The notes under the pieces: generated by a model
Told to the model about the DNA's origin: nothing
Seen by the model: the letters and a program-made list of their open reading frames with translations, nothing else
Databases searched by the model: none
Source: Gonocerus acuteangulatus
Lineage: Eukaryota > Arthropoda > Insecta > Hemiptera > Coreidae
Reading direction: 5' to 3'
DNA: 64,000 nucleotides
NCBI GenBank assembly: GCA_946811695.1
Contig: OX328123.1
Coordinates: forward strand, 36,631,660-36,695,659
Position numbers and translations under genes: made by a program
Part shown: piece after piece, positions 30,263-40,949 of the stretch
How positions within the stretch are numbered: the stretch's first letter is position 1
Layout: every line of letters begins with the position of its first letter

Positions 30263-32074
30263 CAGGGTGATTCAGGTCTAAGTAGCCAAACTCTAGGAGG
30301 TGATTGTAGACATAATTTCCAACAAAAAAGTTTATTTCAAGTTTTCAAGTATGGTCCGATTCCGAAAGAAAAAGGAGCTACGCCCAATTTTCTGTTTTTT
30401 TAACGTAGTCATGATTTTTAATGAATAAGAAAGGTTTTCTCAAAAACTATTCAAAATAATTAAATTATAATTATGCCATCATAAAATAGACAACATTTCC
30501 TTTTAAAATACATTAATTTAATTCACTAAAACTATTATTAAAAGATAGTTTCTGGACGTCCAATAACGCACTTCTGTTTTTATCAATGAATCAGAGTATT
30601 TTCGCGATTTTTTTCCTCAGCCCTCTTAAGGGCTACAGATTCAATACTTACAGGAAAACTTCTAAATTTAGTAAGCATTAAATTCACGCAAATAAAGTGG
30701 AGGTTTATTCAGGGATAAATTAAAAGATTGGCTCCTTTTCGTCAAAAAAATGTGGAATGTAGTTTTGTTACTTTCAAATACCTTGTGTGAAAAAATTAAA
30801 AATTATTCATTTTTTAATGGCAAACTGTGGGTATCCGTTGTCCATTCCGGAAGCAATAAATGTAAATGAATGAAACGATTGGAAAAGTTTTTCATTTGAG
30901 AGATCTGTTACATTTCAAATTTTTCATGTTTCATTGATTTATGTTTTACATGATGTATTTGGCACCGAGTTTTGACTAGAAATTTTGAGCGAAGAATTCA
31001 AAAAAATGTTAGGGTAGTTGAATAATTTTAATCCAGAATTTACACATAATTTGAAATGTTTTCAAATAAAATTTGACATAAAACTAAAAATTGTGCAAAG
31101 CATTGCGGGAGGAAAAATGTTAATCCTCAGGTCGGCCGCAGCATCTTGTGAACATACAAGGCCACATTCACACGGAATGTAAAATTTAACAGTCCCAATT
31201 AGCATACTTGGTTTCATGTTAATCCTTATGCCCTGTGAAGATCACACATTCAGCATCAGCTCCATGTTAACGTGTGGTACAGAATTCAGGACGAATATCT
31301 TGTTCAGCCAATCCTGATTCCTGACAGGTTTGATTCATCATATTTTTAAACCTCCACACGATTTAAGTACGACCGACCTATTGCATAGGAAAACGTGCCG
31401 CTAGCACATAGATTCATGGTTCCTGATGGATTGCTGTCCTGCAAACAGCAGCAGTGTTGTTAGACAGTGGATGGATCCACTGCCCAAGTTCATAAAGGTC
31501 CAATTGCAAATTTAGCAAATTTTTAAATATTTTAGTGCCAACAACATCATATAAAAGATAAATCAATGAAAATTTATTAAACACAAAATGTAACAGATCT
31601 CCAAAATGAAAAACTTGTCATTTCATTCAGTTACTTTTTATTGCGTCTGGACTGAACAATGGATACCCATAGTTTGGCCATTAAAAATGAATAATTTTTA
31701 ATTTATTCACACAAGGTATTTGAAAGTAACAAAACTACATTCCACAATTTTTTTACAAAAGGTAGCCAATCGTCTAATTTGTTTCCTAATAAACATCCCT
31801 TTCATTTTCATAGTTTTAATGCTTACTAAATGTAGAAGTTTTCCTGTAAGTATTGAATCTGTAGTCCTTTAGAGGGCTGAGGAAAAAAATCGCGAAAAAA
31901 ACTCTGATTCATTGATAAAAACGGAAGTACGTTATTGGACGTCCAGAAAGTATTTTTTAATAATGATATTAGTGAATTAAATTACTGTATTTTTCAAGTA
32001 AATTTTGTCTATTTTACGATGGCATAATTCGAATTTAATTATAAACATAATAAACATTAAATTCATGCAAATAA
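30263..32074. mobile_element. Long inverted-repeat (foldback) element, right end altered
   Basis: Starts CAGGGTGATTCAGG after TA. The stretch at about 30480-30960 reappears inverted at about 31540-32010 (for example GGACGTCCAATAACG, CCTCAGCCCTCTTAAGGGCTACAG, CACACAAGGTATTTGAAAG and their complements), giving arms of roughly 450-500 bp around a centre near 31250. Past the right arm a direct copy of 30668-30705 occurs (TTCATGCAAATAAAGTGGAGG), so the right end is rearranged. No ORF. Confidence 0.75.
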
Positions 32075-32082
32075 AGTGGAGG

Positions 32083-32648
32083 CAATGTTGGGCAAAACTA
32101 AAAACTAAAACGAAACTCACTTTTTGGAATAAACTAAAACTAAACTAAAAATTGCAACCTAAAAAAAACTAAAACTAAAATTTTACTAATTAATGGATTT
32201 TAACTAAACTAAAACTAAAACTAAATCTTTGGGAATTCACTAAAAACTAAACTAAAAATTTAGTTTAGTTTAGTTTAGTTTAGTTTTACTAAAATAACAT
32301 GAATTAATATAAATCATATGTTATTTCGATAATTAAGTAAATTATTAAAACTAATAGAACTTGCTTAAGAATAAAAAATTGTGGCTTTTTCTCGTAATTT
32401 GAAAACATGTGTTCTTTGATAAACTAAATTAGTTAACTAAAAACTAAAACTAAACTAAAATCACAAATTTAGGTCTCTTTTACTAAACTAAACTAATTGA
32501 ATTACTAAAAACGGAGTCCATATGATTAATAATTATACAAATCTAAAACTAAACTAAAACTAAAACTAAAAATATAACATTAGTTTAGTTTTAGTTAGGG
32601 AAAACTAACGTTAGTTTAGTTTCCTAACGTTAGTTTTGCCCAACACTG
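32083..32648. mobile_element. hAT-type MITE with 8-bp TSD
   Basis: 566 bp with terminal inverted repeats CAATGTTGGGCAAAACTAA (left) and TTAGTTTTGCCCAACACTG (right). It is flanked by a perfect AGTGGAGG at 32075-32082 and 32649-32656. CAGTGTTGGGC-like ends and an 8-bp duplication are hAT hallmarks. The interior consists largely of CTAAAA / TTTAG simple repeats and has no transposase. Confidence 0.9.
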
Positions 32649-32704
32649 AGTGGAGGTTTATTCAGGGGTTAAATTGAAAGATTGGCTCCCGTTCGTCAAA
32701 AAAA

Positions 32705-33722
32705 GTCCGATTTGCAGGAACTGCGTCATCTTAGCGCGGTTCCGTTCTTATCTCTAGTGTTTATGAAGGCATAGAATAGAAACAGTTATTACTTTGTTTA
32801 GATCAATAGCGAAACAGCTATCCAAATGAAATCTCAAACAAACCAGTCTTCAAAGGTCTTGATTTACAATCTTACCTGTATGGGTCAGCTATACCATAAG
32901 TCGGGCAGAAAGGCCTCCGCTCAGAGGCATTTGGAAAGCCTTGGGATCTCTCTCTTTGAACGCTACATTTCTAACAATAAATTGATCTTCTTATTTTACT
33001 TAATCTGTTTTATTGTCAAATACATTATCTGACTATAAGCAATTTAAAAATAACAAGGAATAAAACAGACAAAAAGAACAGTTCGAATAAGCGAAATCAA
33101 TTACTTTAAAGTTTTAAGCACTTATTTCTCCGATTGACATCGCCTAATCAAAACTTTCATCAGAACCATTTTTGTAGAGCATTTAGTGAGCTTTCTAATG
33201 GTCATCTTCCGTTTCCCAAGATTCTCAACCTTTTTCGAGATATTAAGGAAAGTATACCAAGTTACCAAAACTTTTTATGTCTGTTAATAAAATATTTTAT
33301 TCTAACCCTTCCTAAACTCCAAACGTAACAAAAATTTCAACATATTAGTTTTAATGAATGTAGAACACGCAGAAAATGTTTCAACTCAATCCCATGATTC
33401 TAAGTACCAAAATCAAAGAGAAAAAGAACAGTTCGAATAAGCGAAATCAATTACTTTAAAGGTTTATGCACTTATTTCTCCGATTGACATCGCCTAATCA
33501 AAACTTTCTTTAGAACCATTTTTGTAGAGCATTTAGTGACCTTTCTAAAGGTCATCTTCCGTTTCCCAAGATTCTTAACCTTTTTCGAGATATTAAGGAA
33601 AGTATACAAAGTTACCAAAACTTTTCATGTCTGTTCATAAAATATTTTATTCTAACCCTTCCTTAACTCCAAACGTAACATAACTTTCAACATATTAGTT
33701 TTAATGAAATTAGAACATGCAG
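32705..33722 (+). repeat. HL2 element, end B half with tandem core
   Basis: End B (GTCCGATTTGCAGGAACTGC), then a module of about 180 bp (32790-32966). The core follows, in which a unit of about 349 bp is tandemly repeated (33078 onward and 33427 onward, each starting GAACAGTTCGAATAAGCG). It ends at 33722 without end A. Read on the minus strand, the module contains a coding-like block AFQMPLSGGLSAR and THTGKIVN, matching 59.95-60.08 kb. Confidence 0.75.
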
Positions 33723-34110
33723 ATAAGAGCCTCCAAATCTTAACCGATTTCAATGTTGTTGTTTTTTTTATATGAAAGCTAATAAAATTTAGTTTTTTGT
33801 TTCACCTGTTTATTAAATTACGTGTAAATAATTCACAAACTTTTACAATGAAACAAAATAACATTTTATTTTTCATGTAACTTAATATCAGCACTGATAT
33901 CGTTGAAATTCAACATTAAAACCCTGATTAGACTTGGAAAAAATCAAAACTTATTATCAATTCATTCAAAAATTACATTATTTCAATAATTCTCTTTGTT
34001 GAATTATGATAAATTTACGTTTTAAAGACGTCAGTCTGATTTTTTCCAAGTCTAATCAGGATTTGAATGTTTAATTTCAACGATATCAATGCTGATATTA
34101 AGTTACATCT
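33723..34110. repeat. Small foldback repeat
   Basis: 33878-33950 and 34030-34110 are inverted copies of about 75 bp (TTAATATCAGCACTGATATC ... CCTGATTAGACTTGGAAAAA and complement) around an AT-rich loop. 33723-33877 shows nothing else. Confidence 0.7.
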
Positions 34111-34445
34111 ATATATATAAAAATCACGTGTCTGTCTGTTTGTCTGTTATTCTGTTTGTTTGTTCCTCATACAAATCCACACCGTTTGACTGATATTGAC
34201 CAAACTTCGTCTTGATCCGGGAAATCTCGTAGTCTAGCTCAAAATCTTCTAGGATTCACAGTTCGGGAGTTACGCCTTCGAAAATGTCATTTATGAAGGA
34301 GTAAATTCTCCGAAATAGCCATTTTCTTCCAGTGTTGCAACTTCTTCAAAGAAGAACGGCAATATAGATGGAAATTAGCAAGCCAACAAAACTCTTTTTT
34401 TTTTTTTAAGTTTTACTTTCATTTTGTTTTTGTTTTACTTTTTAT
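34111..34445 (+). repeat. TATATATAAAAAT-start repeat (third Helitron-like type)
   Basis: CTATATATATAAAAATCACG then TGTCTGTCTGTTTGTCTG, CATACAAATCCACACCGTTTG, and GACCAAACTTCGTC, followed by GGGAAATCTCGTAG. A diverged copy is at 50541-50870 and a fragment at 54597-54670. Sequences of this kind are common in insect Helitron-like elements; the assignment is tentative. Confidence 0.5.
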
Positions 34446-36300
34446 AGCGCGGTTCCTCCCTCCCCCATAGGGAGGAACCCCGCTTATAAGGTTGATACAA
34501 TGAAACAATCCGGAAGTGCCGACAAGAAAATTTCGCGTTTCAGAACCCCTAGAGACCGAAAATAACGGTGGTTCAAATTTGTATACAGGGTGTCCCGTAA
34601 ATGTCTAGTCATATTGAGAGGGGTGATAGAGGACCCTTAGGGGAACAAAAAATGTTCTATGACGATTTCCCGAATTCTCACCCATAAGGGAGAAAACGTC
34701 GTTTTATTGTTTTATCGAGACAAACGTGGTTTTTAGAAACATAATCGTTGTAGCTCCGTCCCAGGTGGTACTACTAGAAAGGGAGTGAAACCAATCGAAA
34801 GCTGAGTAAATTTACTATAAGACTAGTTGGGAGTAAACGTAAAAATGAATAAATGTAAGTATGTATATCTTACCAAAAGAAGGCAATTCTAAATTTACTG
34901 ACATTTTATTGATATTTCTTTCCAGCGTTACTCCTCAATAAGGAGGATCGGAGATTTCCGGGTTTCAGAAAAACTTCCTCATTTAACTAGCTTTCCATTC
35001 ATGTATCACAACCCTGGGTTATTGAAGTATTTGAACGATTTAAGAACAAAAGTTTTAAAAAAAACATGGATCTGAGAAAAGAAAATAATATTTTTTTCTT
35101 CAGTTTATTCAAAAAGCTGAAGGGAAATATTTATTTTTATAAATATTAAGTAAATATTTACTTAAAACAATAAAAAAAATTACTTCCACGAATATAAAAA
35201 AAATTCCTAAAACAGTAAATAAATAAAATACACATTTATTTTGAATTTGTTAATTCAGGTAACTAATACTGGGTCCAGGAGGCGGCCATTAAGGAACCCC
35301 AACCATACATTAATCTCAAAAATTATTATTTTTACCTAGATCACACATTTGAACACATTTTTACAGGTACTTATATTTAGAAAACAAATGCTTTCCCTTA
35401 AATTAATACTGATGGCTACGCTTGTGAAACTCACTGGGATTCTGAGCCCATGCGTTTTTGTTGTGGTAATTAAAAATTCTATCCCTCATAAATAATATGT
35501 ACATAGTCCTATAAAAATGTGTTCAAATGCGTGATTTAGGTAAAAATAGTAATTTTTGAGGTTAATGTATGGTTGGGGTTCCTTAATGGCCGCCTCCTGG
35601 ACCCAGTATTAGTTACCTGAATTAATAAATTCAAAATAAATGTGTATTTTATTTATTTAATGTTTTAAGATTTGTTTTTATATCCGTGGAAGTATTTTTT
35701 TTTATTCTTTTAAGTAAATATTTACTTAATATTTATGTAAACATTTATAAAAAAAAATATTTCCCTTCAGCTTTTTGAATAAATTGAAGAAAAAAATATA
35801 ATTTTCTTTTCTCAGATCCATGTTTTTTTAAAAACTTTTGTTCTTAAATCGTTCAAATACTTCAATAACCCAGGGTTGTGATACATGAATGGAAAGCTAG
35901 TTAAATGAGGAAGTTTTTCTGAAACCCGGAAATCTCAGATCCTACTTATTGAGGAGTAACGCTGGAAAGAAATATCAATAAAATGTCAGGAAATTTAGAA
36001 TTGCCTTCTTTTGGTAAGATATACATACTTACATTCATTCATTTTTACGTTTACTCTCAACGAGTCTTATAGTAAATTTACTCAGCTTTCGATTGGTTTC
36101 ACACCCGTTTTAGTAGTATCACCTGGGACGGAGCTACAACGATTATTCTTCTAAAAAGTACGTTTGTCTTGAAAAAACAATAAAACGACGTTTTCTCCCT
36201 TATGGGCGGGAATTCGGGAAATCGTCATAGAACATTTTTTGTTCCCCTAAGGGTCCTCTATCACCCCTCACAATATGACTAGACATTTACGGGACACCCT

Positions 36301-36398
<98 letters not shown>

Positions 36399-37650
36399 CT
36401 GTTCGCTCATTTCTGGCTTCCCTGATGGTCCGATTTTGATGAAATTTGGTACAAAAATCCGTCGTCCAATTTGAAAGGTCAAGTTCGTTAACCAGCAAAA
36501 TCCGCCCACTGGAAGATGGCGTTTGGGGCCAAATTCGCGCAGAAAAAATCGTAACGCTTACGTTTTTGAGTTCATAAGCTCGTAAGTACTCTTTTTATAG
36601 GCTTCTTGGGCTAGGAAAACGAATGAAACCATTTTCAAGGCGATAGCTTTAACCATTTTCGAGAAAATTGGAAAAATAGTTTTTGAATACCGTTTTTGGT
36701 TTGGGTACTTAGAATCACGGGATTCAGTTGAAACATTATCTGCATGTTCTACTTTCATTAAAACTAATATGTAGAAAGTTATGTTACGTTTGGAGTTAAG
36801 GGAGGGTTAGAATAAAATATTTTATGAACAGACATGAAAAGTTTTGGTAACTTTGTATACTTTCCTTAATATCTCGAAAAAAGTTGAGAATCTTGTTAAA
36901 CAAAAGATTACCATTAGAATGATTACTAAATGCTCTACAAAAAAGGTTCTAATGAAAGTTTTGATTAGGCGATGTCAATCGGAGAAATAAGTGCTTAAAA
37001 CTTTAAAGTAATTGATTTCGCTTATTCGAACTGTTCTTTTTGTCTTTGATTTTGGTACTTAGAATCATGGGCTTCAGTTGAAACATTTTCTCCATGTTTG
37101 AATTTTATCAAAACTAATATGTTGAAAATTTGGTTACGTTTGGAGTAAAGGAAGGATTAAAATAAAATATTTTATTTTTAGACATGAAAAGTTTTGGGAA
37201 CTTCTTATATTTTCATTAATATCACGAAAACGGTTTAGAATCTTGGCAAGCAAAAGATTACCATTCGAAAGGTTACTAAATTTTCTACAAAAAATGTTTT
37301 GAAGACATTTGCGATGGGATGGTCATATTTGGAGAAATAAGTGCTTAAAACATAGGTAATTTCGTTCATTTGAACGAATCTTTTTGTGTGTTTCCTACAG
37401 TTTTTTTTCACTGCTCGTTATTTTTGTGATTGCTTATAGTAGTCAAATGTATTAGTCAATAAAACAGGATACGTATATATAGAAACAATATTTTGTTTCA
37501 ACGGTATCTTGGAATTCGAAGATGCCCTATGAATATCTAGATGACTGTACTGGTGTTGATTTCGTTCTTTAGAATTGTTTTTGGTATTCCCTATTTTCAG
37601 AAGTTTTTATCTATTTATTAATTTTTTTTTAAAATTCATTGAACGAAATC
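34446..37650 (-). mobile_element. HL2 element split by a foldback element, end B lost
   Basis: End A with a near-perfect hairpin (AGCGCGGTTCCTCCCT / AGGGAGGAACCCCGCT) at 34446, then the conserved end. The TA tract is interrupted at 34585 by the long inverted-repeat element. The tract resumes at 36302-36395, followed by TTGTCTGTTCGCTC and the core with two 350-bp-type units (36.9 and 37.0-37.6 kb). It stops near 37650 without end B, next to a LINE breakpoint. Confidence 0.8.
34586..36301. mobile_element. Giant inverted-repeat element, TA target
   Basis: 1716 bp with ends CAGGGTGTCCCGTAAATGTC and its complement, flanked by TA. The arms extend inward about 800 bp each, with identity above 90% by eye (for example GGAGCTACAACGATTAT, CCTCCTGGACCCAGTATTAG and complements), around a short centre near 35440. 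TA target use and CAGGGTG ends suggest a Tc1/mariner-related MITE; no transposase is present. Confidence 0.88.
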
Positions 37651-37699
37651 ATATGAATTCGAAGGTGAGGAGCTAGGAGGCTTAGGGTGGGGGGCGTTT

Positions 37700-40322
37700 T
37701 CCCTGTCCCCAGGTACCCTCGTCTCCCTGTGTACCAGCTTCCAAACAACTTTAGGAATGTAGGATTTCTAATTTTTGCCAGTATCAGAACAGCCGCTCCT
37801 TACATACCACAGTGGTACAGACGTACCGGTCTATACTAGTTGCACTCCACACGGTGGTAGTATTATTACATCAGACCACAGGCCGGTCTTATACGAATTA
37901 CACGGGCACATCCCCACACCCACAGCCACAAACTACCACTACAGTAAGGCAGACTGGCACAAATACAAACACCTCAAACACGAACACACCCCCCCTATCA
38001 CACCCATACACGACACACAAATTCTCGATGAGGCCATTAAACAGTTCACAGACACAATCACCTTCGCGGCCGACTCGAGCATTCCTAAGTTCGCGCCAGC
38101 ACCTCCAAATCTTAGGAAACCACCACAACACATTCTCACACTCATCAAACAAAGAAACGATATCAAAAACATCTGGTACAGAACACGAGATAGGCATTAT
38201 AAAACTGCACTAAACTCACTCACTACACAAATACGCACACTCATGTCACAATGGAAGACGTCCATGTGGCATGAGAAACTCAGGCAGACACATGGTGACT
38301 TTAGGCAATTCTGGAGGCTCATACGAACACGAACGCAAAAGACTAACACAGTAAAAATACACAGACAAGATACGCTACTAGACGAAAAAGACCAGGCGGA
38401 CATACTCGCTACTTACTACACACAAGACGCTCAAACTCGCAACAAAGACCGTACACCTGAATACAGACTTACACTACAAGACAATTACATGTACGTCTCA
38501 CCAAAACAACTGACAGCCATACTCAGACAGACACGAGGGAATAAATCCCCAGGATATGACAGACTTCAGTACATATTACTTAAACAGTTACCGAGAAAAG
38601 GACTACACTATCTTGTACACATCTATAACACATGCCTCCGCCTCAGACACTTCCCCGAACACTGGAGACACGCTATAATCACACCACTACTCAAACCCAA
38701 CAAAAAGGGCGATACACCTGAACACTACAGACCCATAAGCCTACTGCCTCATCTATCAAAAGTATATGAAAAGATTATACTGAGATATCTTAAAGACTTT
38801 AGCGCAGAGGAGGATATTATGCCTGCTGAGCAGTTCGGCCTCCGCCCTGCACACAGTTCAGAACATCAGCTAGTAAGGCTCCAATCACACATCACAAACA
38901 ACTTGCTCATGAACCGGACTACAGCACTCATATCGATTGACTGGACGAAAGCTTTTGACTCAGTTTCACATAATATACTTATGCAGCAACTCAGAACGTA
39001 CGGATGTCCAGAACAACTCTATAACACAATACACTCTTTCCTATACGGACGTACTATGACGGTTAGGGTAGGGGCAAGCCTCTCCAGCACACACCCAATC
39101 CCCTGCGGTGTACCACAGGGGTCAGTACTCGCACCCACACTCTTTTCCATCTACACATCAGAAATCGTCGGTGAACAGTACCTAAACACAAAAATAGCCG
39201 CATATGCCGACAATATCGCGATATACAGCACATCCATGTCACATTCAAAGGCATTAAAACAAGCTGAAGAGGTTTGCGCAGACGTAGTAGACGAACTGCG
39301 ACGAATACACATCACAGTTAACCCGACCAAGACAGACGCACTACTCTTCGCCTTTCATGGCAATTCAACACGAGCACGCCCCAAGTATTTCACGGTTAGA
39401 AACAAAAGAAACAAGTTAAAAAGACATATCAATTACTTGGGGAAACACTTAGGAGCACACCTCAGTTTTCACACACACTTTACCAAGAAGCTAAAGCTTG
39501 TCAGGACGAAAGCCCGCTCTCTTGGTTACTTACTCCATTCATCAAACCTCTCACTCAGACTGAAGCTACTCATACACAAAGGAGTCTTACGACCGGCACT
39601 TCTATACGGCACACCACTCTTTCGGTTTCTGACCCCACCATACTCAGAACACTACAATCTTTTCAGAACCGAATACTCAAAACAGTCACGCGGACCACCT
39701 CACACAATAAACTCAAAGCCCCAGACTTACACAAACTCTTAGAAGTCCCTACAGTTTCAGAATTCATAAAACGACGTCACATCAAATTCTTTGACGGACT
39801 TAAGTACCATGACAATCAACTTTTTAACGACATCACACCACCTGGACGACCAGGACGCTGGCAAGGACCAACTGAGTTCACACGACGACTAGTAGACGTA
39901 CTAGAACATAACACATTTTAGAAAACGTTAGGAACAATCCAACAAACACAAGCTACACTGACACATAACACTTAAGACAGTCTAACTGACCTTCTTCCCC
40001 TTTCTTCTTTCTTCTACTCTCAGACTATCTTTCGTTTTACCTCCTCCTCTATCGCTGTGCCCCAAACAGCACATTACACATACCTCCCTTCTGGGAATCC
40101 TACACCTTTTTCTCCTTTACTTACCGCCTTCAAGTGCATTTATGCAGAATAAGGACACCTCCTCCCTCATCCTCCCTCTACCTGTGGCCCTTACGCACGC
40201 CTGAGTGTTCGAGGTCCTTAGTTTTCTTTTGCGTTCCTGCACGTTTTTCTTTCACATTCGTTTTCATCATGCCCTTCCTTGCATGCTTTTTATTTATCTT
40301 TTCTCTTAAGTGGGGTTTAGGG

Positions 40323-40350
<28 letters not shown>
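37700..40350 (+). mobile_element. LINE 3 (3' half of a Jockey-like LINE)
   Basis: ORF2 from mid-endonuclease to the C terminus, 3' UTR (39922-40321) and a 29-base poly(A) at 40322-40350. It is then joined to the 333-bp satellite in the inverse of its orientation at 46-48 kb. Codon composition is unusually A+C rich, like LINE 4 and unlike LINEs 1 and 2. The left break falls between the GDLNA and SDHRPV parts of the endonuclease. Confidence 0.8.
37775..39742 (+). pseudogene. LINE 3 ORF2: RT with YADN active site
   Basis: 655 codons from an in-frame ATG that is probably not native. Real homology starts at TSDHRPVLYELHGH (endonuclease end). RT blocks: NKSPGYDRLQYILL, EHYRPISLLPHLSKVYEK, DWTKAFDSVSH, GVPQGSVLAPTLF, then AAYADNIAIYSTS, where the second catalytic aspartate is Asn (AAT at 39212-39214). 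The thumb follows (INYLGKHLGAHL). Near 39635 a +1 frameshift ends the native reading; the other frame continues with EFIKRRHIKFFDGL and RWQGPTEF to TAG at 39921. The Asp-to-Asn change would abolish polymerase activity. Confidence 0.85.
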
Positions 40351-40355
<5 letters not shown>

Positions 40356-40733
40356 TTCCCTTGGCAACCACCGAGGAAGAAACAATAAATACCTGGCTGA
40401 CCAAGATGGAGATGAATCCATCGAAATATCCCAGGAAGAAGTGAGGAGGAGTACCACCGCTGGAGAAAAATGCCGTTCCATCTAAAAATATCATCCCAGC
40501 GACGAAAAATAAACATCAAGCATATTAAACCTTGCGGCGAGGAAATTACGGGAGAAAAAAAAAAGACGAACTACCATCAGCGCTACCAAGGGACAGAATC
40601 CCAACTACACCAGGGAGCTTCAACATCATTAGTCCGCCGATACTGGGGCTAGAGAGTAGAAAGGGCGCCCAGATCGAGAAAATTTTCATTCCCTTGGCAA
40701 CCACCGAGGAAGAAACAATAAGTACCTGGCACT
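40351..40733 (-). repeat. 333-bp satellite, about 1.15 units
   Basis: Reverse orientation relative to the array at 46.3-48.2 kb. It starts TTTCATTCCCTTGGCAACC right after the LINE 3 poly(A) and runs through one full unit into the next, then joins a truncated HL2 end A. Confidence 0.85.
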
Positions 40734-40781
40734 TCGCGTTTCAGAACCCCTAGAGAACGAAAATAACGGTGGTTCAAATTC

Positions 40782-40845
<64 letters not shown>

Positions 40846-40880
40846 TTATTTATATATATGTATATATATATATATGTATA

Positions 40881-40949
<69 letters not shown>

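Noticed and set aside
40134..40388. An 84-residue ORF at the LINE 3 3' end
   Set aside because: It spans the 3' UTR and poly(A) run (poly-Lys) into satellite; not coding.
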